Assembly: GCA_029449235.1 (NCBI GenBank) | Contig: JANATG010000002.1 | Coordinates: 3,720,001 to 3,784,000 of the forward strand | Source of the DNA: Linnemannia schmuckeri | Lineage: Eukaryota > Mortierellomycota > Mortierellomycetes > Mortierellales > Mortierellaceae | Direction: 5' to 3' | DNA: 64,000 bases | Part shown: positions 32,901 to 45,704 of the stretch, piece after piece | Position numbering within the stretch: position 1 is the stretch's first letter | How the letters are laid out: every line of letters begins with the position of its first letter | Notes under the pieces: model-generated | The model's input: only the letters and a program-made list of their open reading frames with translations | Database searches by the model: none | Told to the model about the DNA's origin: nothing | Made by a program: the position numbers and the translations under genes

Positions 32901-34851
32901 AGAACAATTTTTTTTTTTCCAATTGACATTTTTTGCAGGACGATGACAAATGGTGTGGCCAATTAAAAAAGTTCACCCGTGTGACTGGTTATACATGTGT
33001 AGTACTTACCTCGGCGGGGGACCGGATCTGGCTAGGGTGCGCGAGAACCATATACATGCTCAGGAACACCCGCGCAGGGTTCTTCTTCATCATAATCATC
33101 ATCATCATCGACTGTTGTTGTTCGCAGATCGACCTGTCCATCTGTGCCAACTGCGACGAGTATCTTAACAGCTTGACCGTCGCCTGGATCAGCGCCTTGT
33201 TCGTATGCAACAGCCGGGCTAACTCCTCAAACTTTAGTCCGAGAACGCGCTGGTGTGATCCCCCGATAGCACGCATGTACTCACGCGACGCCTTCTCAAC
33301 CAATCGTTGGCGAATCCTCCGTTGCGCCCACAAGGTCATCCTCTCAAGCCTTGTCTTTCCTCCGGTATATGTTGTACTAGAAACTTCAATTCTCACTCCA
33401 ACCTCCTTGCTAATGTCCTGAAATGTTGGTGTTGCTCCTGTCCTTCCCGTTCCTCCTCCTCCTCTCTCCACATTTCCAACAGACAATGGCGACATTGTCA
33501 CAAGAGACGACGGCGATGGGGATGACGACGACGAAGGCGATGTAAACGAGGACGAGACAGAGGTCATGCTGGTCAAGTGGGCCTTCTTGCTCTGGGTCAT
33601 GTCGAGGGGGCTATTTTTAGGAGACGCTTGTTCTTGGCCGTGTAGCCTGTAATCATCCCCTCGTATCTCCGATGTATACTTGTTGTTGTCCCTGTCCTTG
33701 GATGACTTGACCAAATCCCTCTTGAGTTTCGATCTGACCATCGATGAAGACACTCCTTTGGAGGAAGGGTAAAGTGTGCTCCTTTTTGGGGCAGTAGTCA
33801 AACTACCGGTCGAGGGAGCAGTAGAGGCTGTCATAGCACCTGATGCTGTGGTAGTAGGAGCAGTAGCCAATCCAGCTCTGGTAGCCTTGGCCTTGGCCGA
33901 AGTTGAGGTCACTGCCGGCGAAGCTGAAGACGTTTGAGAGGCACTCCTGCGACGAAATCTCCGGGAAGGATCATTTTCGATCGCCGCCTCCAGATAGGCG
34001 TTCCTGCGGGCCATGGCGCGGACCATCTTTTGCTCGAGCTCATCACGGACCTTGTGTTGCCTCAATTCCTGCTCTGTGCGCTGTTGTTGGACAACCTTCT
34101 GGACATGGTGCAACCTCTCGCCCGCAGACAACCGACGCTCCATCAAGAACGACAATCGACTCTTGGCTGCAGACTCGGTCCTCTCCAACAGCCTCTGCTC
34201 AAGCTCCCACATGTAGCTGCGGTATTGTTCCGAGTCGAGATCGAGCACATGATCCCTCGCTTCACTGTCATATCCGTTGTCGTTGCCGTCGTCCTCGTCT
34301 TGGACCTCACTCTCGTCTAGAGACATGTCGGAGCTATCCTGAAGACGGACATCATGCTGCTGATAATGGTGCAGATGATGAGGAGGAAGACCACTTCCAC
34401 GTTGGCGGAGGCGAAGACGACGACTCTGCACGTAAGTTTTGAATTGGGCCGAACGGGCTTCTTTGCTTGCAGGGTGGTTGTAGAGCGTTTCGCCCCCCGA
34501 GTTATTGTTGCCATGGAGGGCCTTAACAAACCCATGCTTTCCTCGCATTCGCGAAGAACCAGGACCTCTTCGACGTCTGTTGGATGACGGTGGGGACGAC
34601 GACGAGCGGTGGTTGTCGGAAGAGAGGGTGAATCGTTTCAGAAACAGAGTAGTATGTTCGATCGCATCCTGACTGCTGCTGTTGTTGTTGTTGTTGTTAT
34701 TGTTGTTATTGTTGTTTCTGTTGTTGAGAGCAGGGTCAGAAGTAGAAGAGGAGGTGGAGGATTGTTTGTTGTTGGGCAGAGCAGCAGTGGGAGCTTCCCA
34801 TGTGTCGAGGTGTATGAAGCTGGGACCAGCTGCAAAGATGGGGGTCGGCAT
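29935..34851 (-). CDS. TCP11/SOK1-family protein, predicted two-exon gene
   Basis: T-complex 11 family; yeast Sok1 acts in cAMP/PKA signalling. Two large frames lie in order on this strand: 34851-33010 (614 codons) and about 32628-29935 (897 codons). I join them because the first ends ARVFLSMYMVLAHP...SPAE at a perfect GTAAGT donor, and in homologs that motif continues directly into what the second frame encodes (SAFESLVESSKALLEAL, FDAAWTSYYNFFEAWKDKD). A CAG acceptor at 32629 keeps frame, giving about 1511 residues; the exact acceptor is uncertain. Domains: poly-Asn and Ser-rich N-terminus, Arg-rich helices (YRSYMWELEQRLLERTE), FEELARLLHTNKALIQATVKLL, then the TCP11 domain from KWSNLQLIHELALDPNF. 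The 380 bp between the frames also looks promoter-like, and ATG 32712 (MASINSERAS) could start a short form. Confidence 0.8.
32720..32870 (-). promoter_or_regulatory. CT-rich, promoter-like tract inside the TCP11-family intron
   Basis: On the minus strand a (CTTTT)n pentamer tract with CTCTT variants (about 32785-32870) is followed by CAC-rich leader sequence and ATG 32712 in the TCP11 frame. This is the pattern before several true starts in this window, for example ERG3, although it could also serve as the polypyrimidine tract of the intron. Confidence 0.4.
34678..34730. repeat. Coding TTG/TTA microsatellite (poly-Asn)
   Basis: Trinucleotide repeats in the N-terminal exon of the TCP11-family gene, encoding a run of about twelve Asn on the minus strand. 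Probably length-variable. Confidence 0.85.
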
Positions 34852-36312
34852 TGGGAGGAGCGAGGAAGGGGAGTGGTGCCGAAGGAGATGAAGGAAGGTG
34901 AAAGTGAATTCGATATATGTATGTGCTTGTTTGTAAGGAGAGAGAAGGGAAATGAAGAGGGTATGAAGGAAAGATGGAGGAGGGAAGGTGAGGAAGGGAA
35001 AAAAGAGAAGAGAAGAGGAAGAAGAAGAGAAGGGAAACAAAAAGGACGAAGATAAAAAAAAAGACTAACAGAGGCAAACGAAATGAGATAAAAAAAAAAA
35101 AAAAAATGAAAAGTGCTCCATAGCCATCGACTACGCATTTCGGGCTATTCGTGTCATTCGTTCATCGCATAGCCTCTCGCTCCCCTTTGCGCTCTCATCT
35201 CCCATATCATTGTTGACAAATCGCCGTTCCTTGTTCTTTTCTTTGTTCTTCTGATGGATGTATCGAATAAACAACTCTGTTGACAAAGCAATGGCCATCC
35301 ACATCGTCTACCTTACCATCTCTCATCTTCATCTCTGCCGCTGCAGCTCATATATCAACCAAAAGGACCAACAAAAAATTCACTATCCATTGTGTCCAAC
35401 ATCGTCATGGCCGCCTTTTCATATACTATTTCGGCTCCCTGCACCTAAATGTTGGGTATTTGTTGGCTCGTGTGCAATTCAATCTGGTCCTCATCAGGAC
35501 AAGGAATATCCCTCCCTCTTCTTTGTCGTTTACCTACTTGGTCCGTTAACCAACGCAATCAACTCATAACAAGTTTTCGTTAGTCCATTAGCCGGCATTC
35601 GAATCTGCACTGATCGTTGACAAAAACATATAATGATAGAAAAGTGTGCCATCGCCATCAATCCCCTCCGGCTTTTCTTTCCTTACACAAAACAACAGCA
35701 ACGCAAACGGAAGTTCGTTTCGTATCTACTTATCGCTGTCGGGTCTTGAATTTTTTCTGTTTATGACAAGCACAGCAGCCTGTGATCTTCAGGAGTGGGT
35801 GGATTGACCATTTGGTTAACACCGTTGAATCCCTTAAGATTATTGCTGGTGTTGAAGGCGCCATGCCTGCGTGTAAATGTGAAAGAAGGCACTCTCCCTC
35901 TAATTGTCTGTAACGTTTAATCATGCGCAACAGACCTTGGTGAAATGAACGAGACATCCCAAAAAGAGCACGCGGAGTGCGTAGTGAGTGAATGAATGAA
36001 TTTTTTTTTTTTGCAGGAGGCGCAACTCCCTCGAACTATTTTCGTAGTGAGCGAAAGAAGGAAAAATGAAAAGACGCGCCTAGTGCATTGTACATATACT
36101 AGCTCCCCGCCTGCCTGGCCCTTCTTCATTTCTGGCCCCCTTGTCTCCTCTTTCTTTCTTTCTCTCTTTGTCACTCTTACGTCCAAAACTCACTTTGCCA
36201 TTTTTCACCTTCTCTTTTTCTTCCATCCCCGTTTTCATTCTGTTTGCACATTTACTCATCTCACTCATTCCATTTTACCTTCACCCTTTACACACAAAAT
36301 ACACCTACTACC
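34852..36312. other. Divergent intergenic region, TCP11-family and septin
   Basis: 1.46 kb without a supported gene. The part next to the TCP11-family start is purine-rich on the plus strand (34900-35110, CT-rich for that gene) with 17 A near 35090. The part before the septin start (36120-36300) is CT- and CA-rich. Confidence 0.5.
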
Positions 36313-38610
36313 ATGTCTCACCCAAGAGTAAGGCAATCATTTTCCACTACAGACAGTGCGGTATTCCCTTTTCCTTACCAATATACTCTACCACGTTAAC
36401 TGATAAATCCTTTGTCTTATCACACGCCACCAATCAGCGCCTTGGCAACCGCAAAAACGTCAAGAAGGGATTCCAATTCACGTTGATGGTCGTCGGTAAG
36501 GATTGCGGTTCCCTAGAAATGCCGTCATTATTTTGATAGTTTCTGGATCTGAATCTGACAACTATTCTTTTCCAAACTTTATGTGAAACCTCACTACCAC
36601 CGCCACTGGCTTATTAACCATCTGCAGGAGCCTCCGGTCTGGGGCGCACGACCTTCATCAACACCCTGTGCGATGCAGAAGTCGTCCCCAAGCGGGAGTG
36701 CGACGAACCTGAAATGGCTCACATCGAGGAGGGCATCAAGATCAAGCCATACACTGTCGGTAAGCCTCTTTGCTTTTGTCTTTGATGTACTTTTTCTTTT
36801 CTTTATATTCTAAGTAAGTTTGTGGACATGAACATTTGAGAATGCTAATGACATTTTGATATGACGTTTCCAAAGAACTCGACGAGGACGGTGTCAAGAT
36901 TTCACTGACGGTTGTCGACACTCCTGGCTTTGGAGACATGATTGACAACGAGTATTGGTAAGCTAAACAAACAAAACATACATCTAAAAAGGCGACCGTG
37001 CAAACTGCGAACAAAAAACAAGAACGGACCTTTTTCAGTCAACCTTTTTGGAGTTTTTTTTATTTTCGCGGCAGTGAGGAGAGCGACTCCGGGGTCTTAT
37101 TGGACATGTGTGATGAAACTGGGCTCGAATAAGAAAGACCCCCTTAACCCTTTCAAAGTTGGTTCCCTTGCATTCGCTTTGCTCCTGTTCTTTTTTTCAG
37201 TACACACAGACAGATGGGCTCCTTTTTTATCTTTTTCCTTCGCATCCTTGTTCTTTTGTTGTGTACGCACGTATTTAACAAAACAGGAGAACAACGGCTA
37301 ACTTAACACCTTTCCATGGACGATATTTAAAAAACGTTAGTTTCCAAGAGATCTTGGGATACCTTGAGCAGCAATACGACGACATCTTATCTGAGGAGTC
37401 CAGGATTAAGCGGAACCGCCGCTTCCGTGACAACCGTGTCCATGCACTCCTCTACTTTATTGCCCCGACGGGACACAGGTATACGAGACTAAAAATTTTT
37501 ATGAAGAAACGAACAAAGAATCGTATTGATACCATCATATTTCAATAGCTATTTACTAACATAGAAACACCACCTATTTGCACTTAGTCTGCGGGAGATT
37601 GACATTGAGCTAATGAAGCGTCTGAGCCCCAGGATCAACATCATCCCCGTCATTGGCAAGTCGGATTCCCTGACGCCTGGGGAACTTGCAGACTTCAAGA
37701 AGCGTGTAAGCAGCCCGTCAATTTTTCTTTCTTAACACATTTCACTACAGCGCCCATCGTATCCATGCATCTCACCAAACCAATATCAATCTGTTTGTTC
37801 CCCAACATCCCTATTTTGCTTTTCCCCCTATAGGTCATGGAGGATATTGCGCATCACAAGATTCCAATCTACAATTTCCCTTACGACCCCGAGGAGGATG
37901 ATGACGAGACGGTGGAGGAGAACAGTGAGCTTCGTTCTTTGCTTCCATTCGCTTTGATCGGATGCGAGGAGGAGGTGACGGTCAATGGTCGTAAGGTCCG
38001 AGGCAGGCAGTACCCCTGGGGTGTTGTTGAGGTCGATAACCCACAGCACTGCGATTTTGTCAAGCTTCGCTATGCTCTGCTCAGGTACAGGGGATGACCA
38101 TTCCTTTTTTGCTTTGTTTTCAGTCTATGCAGGTTGACGTGGTTTTCCATTGACTACGTATTCCTGATGCTGATTTGCTTCGTGTACTATTTTTTACCGC
38201 GTACTTGTGCAAATAGCTCGCACTTTCAGGATCTCAAAGAAATCACTCACGACTACCTGTATGAGAACTATCGTACCGAGAAACTGTCGCGTAGCACTGA
38301 TAGCGCGTCTGAGTAAGTTCATCTAGTTGCCAAATCCACTCCCATCTGCTCAATTGCCATCATGTCGTTAGCATTGCGAGCAGTTGCTGACACTAACCCT
38401 TTTCGTAAAAAAAAATCCGCGTATAGCAATGAATCGGGGGAAGAGGATGAGCATTCTCGTTTGAAGGAGGAGCAGTTTAAGAAGGAGGAGGGTAAGCTGA
38501 AGGAGATGGAAGACCGTGTCCAGCGTGAGCTCAAGGAGAAGCAGCAGGAGTTGTGGACCAAGGAGCAGCAGCTCATGTCTCTGGAGGCCGCACAAGTCCA
38601 AGTCCAGTAG
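36313..38610 (+). CDS. CDC11: Septin, CDC11/AspA group
   Basis: Filament-forming GTP-binding protein of septation, branching and hyphal morphogenesis. Nine exons: 36313-36327, 36438-36495, 36628-36759, 36876-36957, 37341-37478, 37588-37705, 37834-38084, 38217-38312, 38427-38610; 357 residues, every junction in phase. A basic stretch before the G domain (NRKNVKKGFQF) fits the polybasic lipid-binding region. The P-loop reads GASGLGRTT with Arg in the usual Lys position, as in the Cdc11 group. G3 is DTPGFGD, and G4 is GKSD where most septins have AKAD. The septin unique element includes RGRQYPWGVVEV and DLKEITHDYLYENYR. A C-terminal coiled coil (KEEGKLKEMEDRVQRELKEK) ends the protein. An AATAAA signal is at 38736-38741. 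Confidence 0.95.
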
Positions 38611-38798
38611 TAGTGACTATGACTTTACTCTAGCCACAGACTTCCAAATTTTTTTTTGCTACATCCATTTAACCGTGACGCGCATACCACTGACAAGCAT
38701 TGCATTTCTGATCGACAATGTCCTACGATATCTGTAATAAAGCACTGAACGAATCTTTCATTTTTTTTATCAATGGACAAGAACTAGATTTCGTTTGT

Positions 38799-39771
38799 TC
38801 ATATGACTGACAGGGCTGGCCGGTGAGGACGGGTCTTTGGGAACAACTTGTACGCATTCTCTGTCGTTACTGCGATCTATGAGAGGGCGACATTCCAAAA
38901 AATAATTGAAAAAAGGAGCTTTCATCGTGAGACGACAGGAGGTGGGCAAACTACAATGAATAGACATAACAAAAAGCAAACGTACCACTGTCTCCAAGTC
39001 CACGTTCTTAATCCTCGCAATTTCCTGAGCTGCAATACAAAGATTCGAGGGTACATTGCTCACACCCTTCTCAGGTCCCAAGCAAGGCGTGTCTGATTCA
39101 AGCAGCATCAACTCCAAGGGCACCTCCTCTGCCAAGGCCTGTTGCTGTGGTATCCTGACAACACTAGTCGGGATCGAAAAATAATACCCCAATGCGAGAG
39201 CCCTCCTTACATACTTGAGTTGCCCATCAAATGCATGCAGAACCACCTTCTTGGCATCAAGTTCTTCCAATAGGGTGATCGCATGATGCCCCGCGTTCCT
39301 AGAGTGAACATTCAACGCGAGGCTATTCTGGTTGGCGAACCGGATCTGACGCGCAAAGACTTTCCGCTGTTCGGTCTTGACATCGTCATGGTTCCTGAGA
39401 CGTTCCGGGTTATCTGCTGAGTTGAGGACGGGAAGTGTGAAGTCCAAACCAACTTCTCCGATCCCAGCGAGTTTTGAAAGGTTTTCTGTCATGAATTCAA
39501 AGACACCGTCGAGGTCAGATTCGAGAACGGATCGGTAAGAGATGGTTGCGCCGTCTGCGTCGCGGATGGGCTGGGCCGGGTGGAGTCCTGCACATGCAAA
39601 GATGAATCCAGGGTGCTGAATGGCGAGACGGAGGATATGGCGGGCATCGAGAAGGTTCTCGGAGACAGAGAGGATGGATGTTAAGCCTGCGGCCTTTGCG
39701 CGTTGGACGAGGGGTTGGATGGATTCTTGTGGGATTGTCGGAGGGTAGATGTGTGCGTGAATGTCGATCAT
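38799..39771 (-). CDS. TatD-family metal-dependent hydrolase (TATDN3-like)
   Basis: TIM-barrel metallohydrolase, putative DNase. Exons 39771-38986 and 38876-38799 give 287 residues. Metal-binding motifs in order: DIHAHIY at the N-terminus, GIGEVGLDF, NVHSRNAGHHA, LHAFDG and ESDTPCL. The second exon supplies the usual family ending, IAVTTENAYKLFPK; without the 109 bp intron the frame runs into unrelated sequence. The short loops and length match TATDN3 better than TATDN1. The substrate is unproven. Convergent with the septin (188 bp), head-to-head with SEC27 (470 bp). Confidence 0.92.
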
Positions 39772-40241
39772 TGTTTCGTATGTTTGTCTGTTTGTTGGTT
39801 TGGTTTGTTTGATTGTTGGTTGGTTGGTTGCTGTTTTGGTGAGAGTAGAGAGGCGGAAGTGGAATAAAAGAATGGATTGAAGGGACCCTTCCCACGCTCT
39901 TTTTATGCCTTTGTCTCCGCGTCCTCAACCTTTTTATGAGGACCCTATCCATGGGCAAAGTAATTTCATTTCACGTGACCTTTTCTACGTCTTTAGAGCG
40001 ACAAAGGCTGTTCTCCCTTTGTTACTTTTCTTATTCTCTGCTCCATCCCCTTTTCTCCTTGTCCCCTTCGTCCTTAATCCTTCCAAGTCGGTGAGACTAC
40101 TTTAACACATACACACACGCACCCGACCCGTCCTGCTTTCGCCACTTACCTTTTCTTCTTCAGGGGTCCTACTGATCGTCTATTGCGCGTCCAACCAACT
40201 TCTTTTGTCTGCGTTTTACCCCACACAAACCGGCCATCACA
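39772..40241. promoter_or_regulatory. Bidirectional promoter of the TatD gene and SEC27
   Basis: 470 bp between divergent starts. GTTTGTTTGGTT-type repeats (39780-39840) adjoin the TatD start, and a TATA-like CATAAAAA occurs on the minus strand near 39900. Roles are inferred. Confidence 0.45.
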
Positions 40242-43200
40242 ATGGTACGACTCGACCCTGCCTCCATGGCAACACCAAGCATACTGTCTACTGCAACATA
40301 TCCATAGCAGAGCGTTTATTAACCTCCGAGTCGTCCTTTTATTTCACGCTGACATCAATAGGTTATGAAATTGGAGATCAAGGTACGCATCAGCAACGCG
40401 CCAAAACCGACACTGGAAGCGACTTTTACAATACTCATCCAGAGATGCTTGACAAGGAATGGTGTCCAACAAGACGCTAACATGTATGCTAATATCGAGG
40501 TTCACCTTGAACCCTCCAATGCACAACTCCAACTTATTAGAAAAAGCTGCTGGCTCACTCAGAGCGTGTTAAGTCTATGGACTTTCACCCAACGGAGCCA
40601 TGGATGCTTGCCAGTTTATATGATGGCCATGCCTATATCTGGAACCATGAAACGCAGGTACGTCTCTATCTCCGGACAAGCTTTGATTCGTGTAAAAAGG
40701 ATTGTTTGAGTCTTTTGTTCACAGTCGTTCGTTAAAAAAAAAGTTAAGTAGTCTTAATACTAATCCTTATGATTTTATCCCTACTACGTGCCAATTAGGC
40801 CCTTGTCAAGGCTTTTGAGGTGTCGGATCAACCTGGTGCGTATCCTTTACCGCGCCACGTGTACACCTTTTTATCAAGTCTCATTAACTGAGCAAATCGC
40901 ATTAACATTTTCTGATTTTTCATCATTACCGATATTAGTCCGTGCTGCCAAGTTTATCGCTCGGAAGAACTACGTGATTACAGGATCGGACGACATGCAA
41001 CTTCGTGTCTTCAACTACAACACTCACGAGAAAGTTCACAGCTGGGATGCACATAGTGACTATATCCGATGCATTGCTGTCCATCCCACACAACCCTATG
41101 TCTTGACTGGATCTGATGATATGACGATTCGCCTCTGGGACTGGGAAAAGAACTGGAAGTGCCTTCAGGTACTGTACATCATTCTTGTCGCTTTCATGCC
41201 ATCACGTAATATGGTGTCAGGACGTAATTACTATGGATCTTAACTGACCTAGAACGTGAAACTTCTATCTCGCCCGATGAAAAAATAGACCTTCGAAGGG
41301 CACACCTACTTTGTCATGTGCATTACAATCAACCCCAAGGACACCAACACATTCGCCTCGGCCTGCGTAGACGGAACTGTCAAGGTCTGGTCGCTCGGGT
41401 CCAGCGTCGCCAACTTCACTCTGGATGGTCATGAGAAGGGAGTGAACTGGGTTGATTACTACTACGGAGGCGAAAAGCCCTACATGATCACTGCCGGAGA
41501 TGACTCGTACGTATACGCGATGATTTAACTGTTTTCGTGACGTACTGCATCTCTCTGGTCGTGAGCCATACCTCATCATTTGCATTCTTTATTATCCATA
41601 GATTGGTCAAAGTCTGGGACTACCAGAATAAGACTTGCGTACAGACATTGGAGGGACACGCCCAGAACGTTACTTTTGCCGTTTTCCACCCAGACCTCCC
41701 CATCATCATTTCCGGAAGCGAGGATGGATCAGTCAAGATCTGGCATGCCAACACTTATCGCTTGGAAAACACATTGAACTACGGGCTCAACCGTGCCTGG
41801 ACCATTGCGTACCGTCGCTCAACAAACGACGTTGCGCTGGGATTCGATCTTGGATCTGTCGTCATCAAGGTGACCCAGAGACTAAATTTGGTATTGTTGG
41901 CGCACGTAAACGCCACCAACACACAACGCTAACTTTTGGCATATTTAATTTTCGTTTAAATGTAGCTGGGTCGCGAGGAGCCAACTGTGAGCATGGATAG
42001 CGGTGGAAAGATCATTTGGGCCAAGCACAACGACATCCAAACTGCCAACGTGAAGGCCAGCATGGGTAAGAGGCTTATTCGACACCGCCTTTACTATGAA
42101 CAAAGAAATGGCGCGACTTGGATACTAAGGAGCATCGATTAACTAACACCTGGCTTGATTTCAATGGGATAGGTGACGAGACAAAGGATGGCGAGCGTAT
42201 TGCCTGCGCTGCCAAGGATCTCGGCAGCTGTGAAGTGTATCCTCAGTCTCTTCAGCACAGCCCTAACGGACGCTTCGTTGTTGTCTGCGGCGATGGCGAA
42301 TACATCATCTACACGGCGCTTGCATGGAGAAATAAGAGCTTTGGCAGCGGATTGGAGTTTGTCTGGGCATTGGACTCTAACGAGTACGCTGTTCGTGAGT
42401 CAACTAACAAGGTCAAGCTGTTCAAGAACTTCAAGGAGAAGCCCAATCTTATCCGACTAAACTACTCTGCAGAGGGGATCTTTGGAGGCACGTTGCTGGG
42501 AGTCAAGAGCGCCAGCTTCTTGAACTTGTATGACTGGGACACCGGAGCCACTGTCCGCCGTATTGACTGCGAGCCCCAGAATGTAAGATTATCTCAAACC
42601 GTTAATCGAGATGACTGGTATAGCTCAAATTGGACAACGGGCATTAACATCACAGATGCTTTACAATCGACACGACATAGGTTTACTGGTCTGAGACTGG
42701 CGATTTGATGACAATTGCTTGCAAGGACAGCTTCTACGTTCTCCGTTACAACCGCCAAGCGTACGCTCAGTTTGTTGAGGCTGGTGGTCAGGTCGGCGAG
42801 GAGGGTGTTGAGGAGGCTCTGGAGTTTGTCTCTGAGATCCCCGAAACGTAAGTGACATTGCGCATGGATACCTTCGACAGTCTTACAACTTTCTGGATGA
42901 CCATCGATCCCTAACGCAATGTTTGATTTCATTTTTGAATTATTTAGTGTGCAGACAGGATGTTGGGTTGGAGATTGCTTTATTTATACAAACACTGCCA
43001 GCCGTTTGAACTACTTGGTGGGTGGCCAGACTCAAGCGATCGCTCACTTTGACACTGCTCATTATCTTCTCGGTTACATTCCCCGCGACAACCGCTTGTA
43101 CCTTGTCGACAAGGAGATGAACATTGTCAGCTATGGGATTTCGTTGTCAGTCATTGAATATCAAACTGCAGTTCTCCGAGGCGACATGGAGATGGCAGAA

Positions 43201-44505
43201 GAGATCTTGCCGCGTGTTCCTCACGAACAGCGCAACAAAATTGCTCGTTTCTTGGAGGCTCAGGAGCACAAGGAACTTGCCCTCCAGATTTCCACCGATC
43301 AGGATCACAAGTACGATTTGGCCCTTCAACTGGGCGAGCTGGATTTGGCAGTGGCTATTGCTAGAGAGGTTGACTCTGAGTCCAAGTGGAAGTCTTTGGG
43401 CGACACTGCTATGGAAAAGTGGCGCGTCAACTTGGCTGAGGAGTGCTTTATCCACGCTAAGGATCTCAGTGGCTTGCTGCTGATTTATACCTCAAGCGGA
43501 AACGCACAAGGGTTGAGGAAACTTGCTCAGATGGCTAAGGATGCTGGTAAGAGCAACATTGCCTTTGCTTGTTATCTCAACTTGGGTCAAGTGGAGGACT
43601 GTATTCAGCTCCTGGTCGATACTGAGCGTATTCCCGAGGCTGCATTCATGGCTAGAACATATCTTCCCAGGTAACCACGCGCATTTATATTTATGAGGTT
43701 GTGATCGAAAATGTTGAATGGAACTCACACAAGCAATTCAGAAGCATGACTAACAGGATCGTGCTATAATGTGACACAATATATAGTGCTGTCCCTCATG
43801 TCCTTCAGCTTTGGAAAGAGTCACTTGCTGCTGCCGGCAGGAGCAAAACTGCCGACGCCCTTGCTGATCCTGCAGGGTATGAAGAGATGTTTCCTGATTT
43901 GCAGATTGCCCTTCAGGCTGAGGAGGCCATCAAGGCCGCTCGATCTCAACCTATCCCCGCCAGCGCCTTTCCTCAATGGAAGGAGCATGCCCACCGCGAT
44001 ATTCTCGAGGATTTCAAGTCTGGCCATGGACTGGCCGACTTATCTGCAGCTGAGCCAGAGATCTACTTAGAATCTCAGGGCAGCCCGCTCCAGACCAACT
44101 CATCGCAGATTTCAGCCTCGTCACCTCTTGTTCATAATGACGGTCTCAATGGTAGCCTCAATGGCGATGGGTTGCCTTCAAGGCCTTATCCATCTTTGGT
44201 CGAGGAGCGTCTTGACTCGATTAGCGATAACATGAGCTACATGTCCTTAGAAGTCAACACCACCGGCACTGGCTCCGTTCGGGTAAATTGAGTTGATATT
44301 TTTCTTCACGGCAGACTGCAAGTGCTTGTTTTCTTCATGATAGACTGACATTAACTGACACTTATTTGTTTATGTGATGTATATATAATAGGGCGACTTT
44401 GACTTCGATGACACGTCGAGCCTTGTGACGTCTGACCACGACCGTGTGATGATGCAGGAGATGAATGCCGCCAAGGAAGAGGACGCGTTTGAGAGCCTCA
44501 TCTAG
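40242..44505 (+). CDS. SEC27: Coatomer subunit beta' (COPI coat)
   Basis: WD40 subunit of the COPI coat for Golgi-to-ER transport; it binds dilysine cargo signals. Exons: 40242-40244, 40362-40382, 40541-40657, 40799-40835, 40939-41168, 41289-41506, 41602-41869, 41966-42065, 42173-42582, 42681-42847, 42948-43670, 43787-44282, 44392-44505; about 967 residues, all phases consistent. The first exon is ATG alone; alternatively translation begins at ATG 40365 inside exon 2, losing two residues. The N-terminal propeller has LAHSERVKSMDFHPTEPW, DYIRCIAVHPTQP and WDYQNKTCVQTLEGHAQNV. The WD-associated region has GRFVVVCGDGEYIIYTA and RLNYLVGG, then the helical solenoid with EAAFMARTYLP. A Ser-rich acidic tail follows. 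Human COPB2 is 906 residues. Confidence 0.95.
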
Positions 44506-44897
44506 ACGATGGAGGCGGTAGTAGCCAGTTTGCCACGACATTGATAAAGTACACCGAACGAAATAAGTTATTTCATCGTTGATCAGAGGTCAAATTGTGT
44601 CCCTTTGACTGTTGGTTTCCCTTTTTGTATATTTATCCCCGTTCCCTGCTGGGAGACCCTGGCTTTGGTGCCCCCATCCTTTTCATCAGTCTTCCCTTCC
44701 TACTCGTCATACTTTGACGCCACTTCAATTTCTTCTCTTTCCTTCATCATCTACTTTGTGTAACAACCACTTTAACTTCTGCCAGTCAAGGAAGAGAACA
44801 AACGCATGGCTAGTCCTTTTTGGCTGTTCATGTTCATAAAAAAGGGGAAAAAAAAAAATCAAGGCTCTCAAAAACATAAAAAATGAATGAGAGATGT

Positions 44898-44900
<3 letters not shown>

Positions 44901-44930
<30 letters not shown>
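44901..44930. repeat. Poly(T) homopolymer, 30 bp
   Basis: Unbroken T run about 400 bp downstream of the SEC27 stop codon. Confidence 0.95.
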
Positions 44931-44937
<7 letters not shown>

Positions 44938-45632
44938 CTGTTGCGGTTATTCAGAGAACAGCGACGGTCCTGCGCTAGTGCAGCGGGTTGCTATTTGGTT
45001 TTTTTTTTTTGCATGGCTCACTTTTTCTTCCTTGTGTTTTAGTGCTGTTGGAACTAGGTCCGGGTCCGCTGATTGTTAGCAGCAACACCGAAAACGATAA
45101 CCAAAACAACAACAAAAAAAACCCAGCGCGGTCTATTGGAACACTAGGCACAACAGAACGGACGGAGCAACTTGGACCTAAGCTTGGCCGGGTCTGTCTT
45201 CGTCATTATTTTTTTCTGTTCTCTTGACTCGACTCGACGGGTGAACTCTTTTTTTTCACGCTTGTTTTATGGCGTCTGTCGATCGAGTTGATAGAAAATA
45301 AAGGAGAAGGGGAGAGGAGCTGAATTCCACGAGCTCTAAACAGGCAGGCAGGCAGGAAGACAATCAGGCGGTGTTGCTAACCTAACCTTGTTGGATACGA
45401 TCCTGCAGCAGCAGAGTCGCTGTTCTTTTTTTTTCGTTAAAGGAGGTGAGAAGAGAAAATGCGCAAGGTGTGTTCATACCATGAGACAGGGTGAAGGGAG
45501 GAAGAGGAGGTTGAGGGTTATAGGGGTTTGCTGTACTAGTGTTTGATTTGATATGAAAGAGTGAGTGGAAGGAGGGTTGAGAGCCTCTCGTTTTGCTTGC
45601 TGATGGTGCTGTTGTTGTAATTTTTGTTGATA

Positions 45633-45704
45633 GTGTTGTTGTGTTTCTTGTTCATGGTGTTATTGTGTTTCTTGTTCATGGTGTTATTGTGTTTCTTGTT
45701 CATG
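45633..45704. repeat. 24 bp tandem repeat, three copies
   Basis: Copies at 45633, 45657 and 45681. The unit begins GTGTT(A/G)TTGTG and ends TTGTTCATG. Copies 2 and 3 are identical, copy 1 differs at one base, and a degraded fourth copy follows. Intergenic. Confidence 0.95.

Noticed and set aside
32713..32976. Upstream extension of the TCP11 C-terminal frame to an ATG at 32976
   Set aside because: The added residues translate a CT-rich intron or leader (Phe/Ser/Leu repeats) and match nothing in the family.
34852..35040. Longer N-terminus of the TCP11-family gene from 35040
   Set aside because: It encodes Phe/Ser/Leu-rich sequence from a CT-rich leader; the ATG at 34851 has a normal protein beginning.
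35580..35640. Possible tRNA-like B box (ATTCGAATC)
   Set aside because: No matching A box or cloverleaf arms around it; no tRNA gene is supported in the window.
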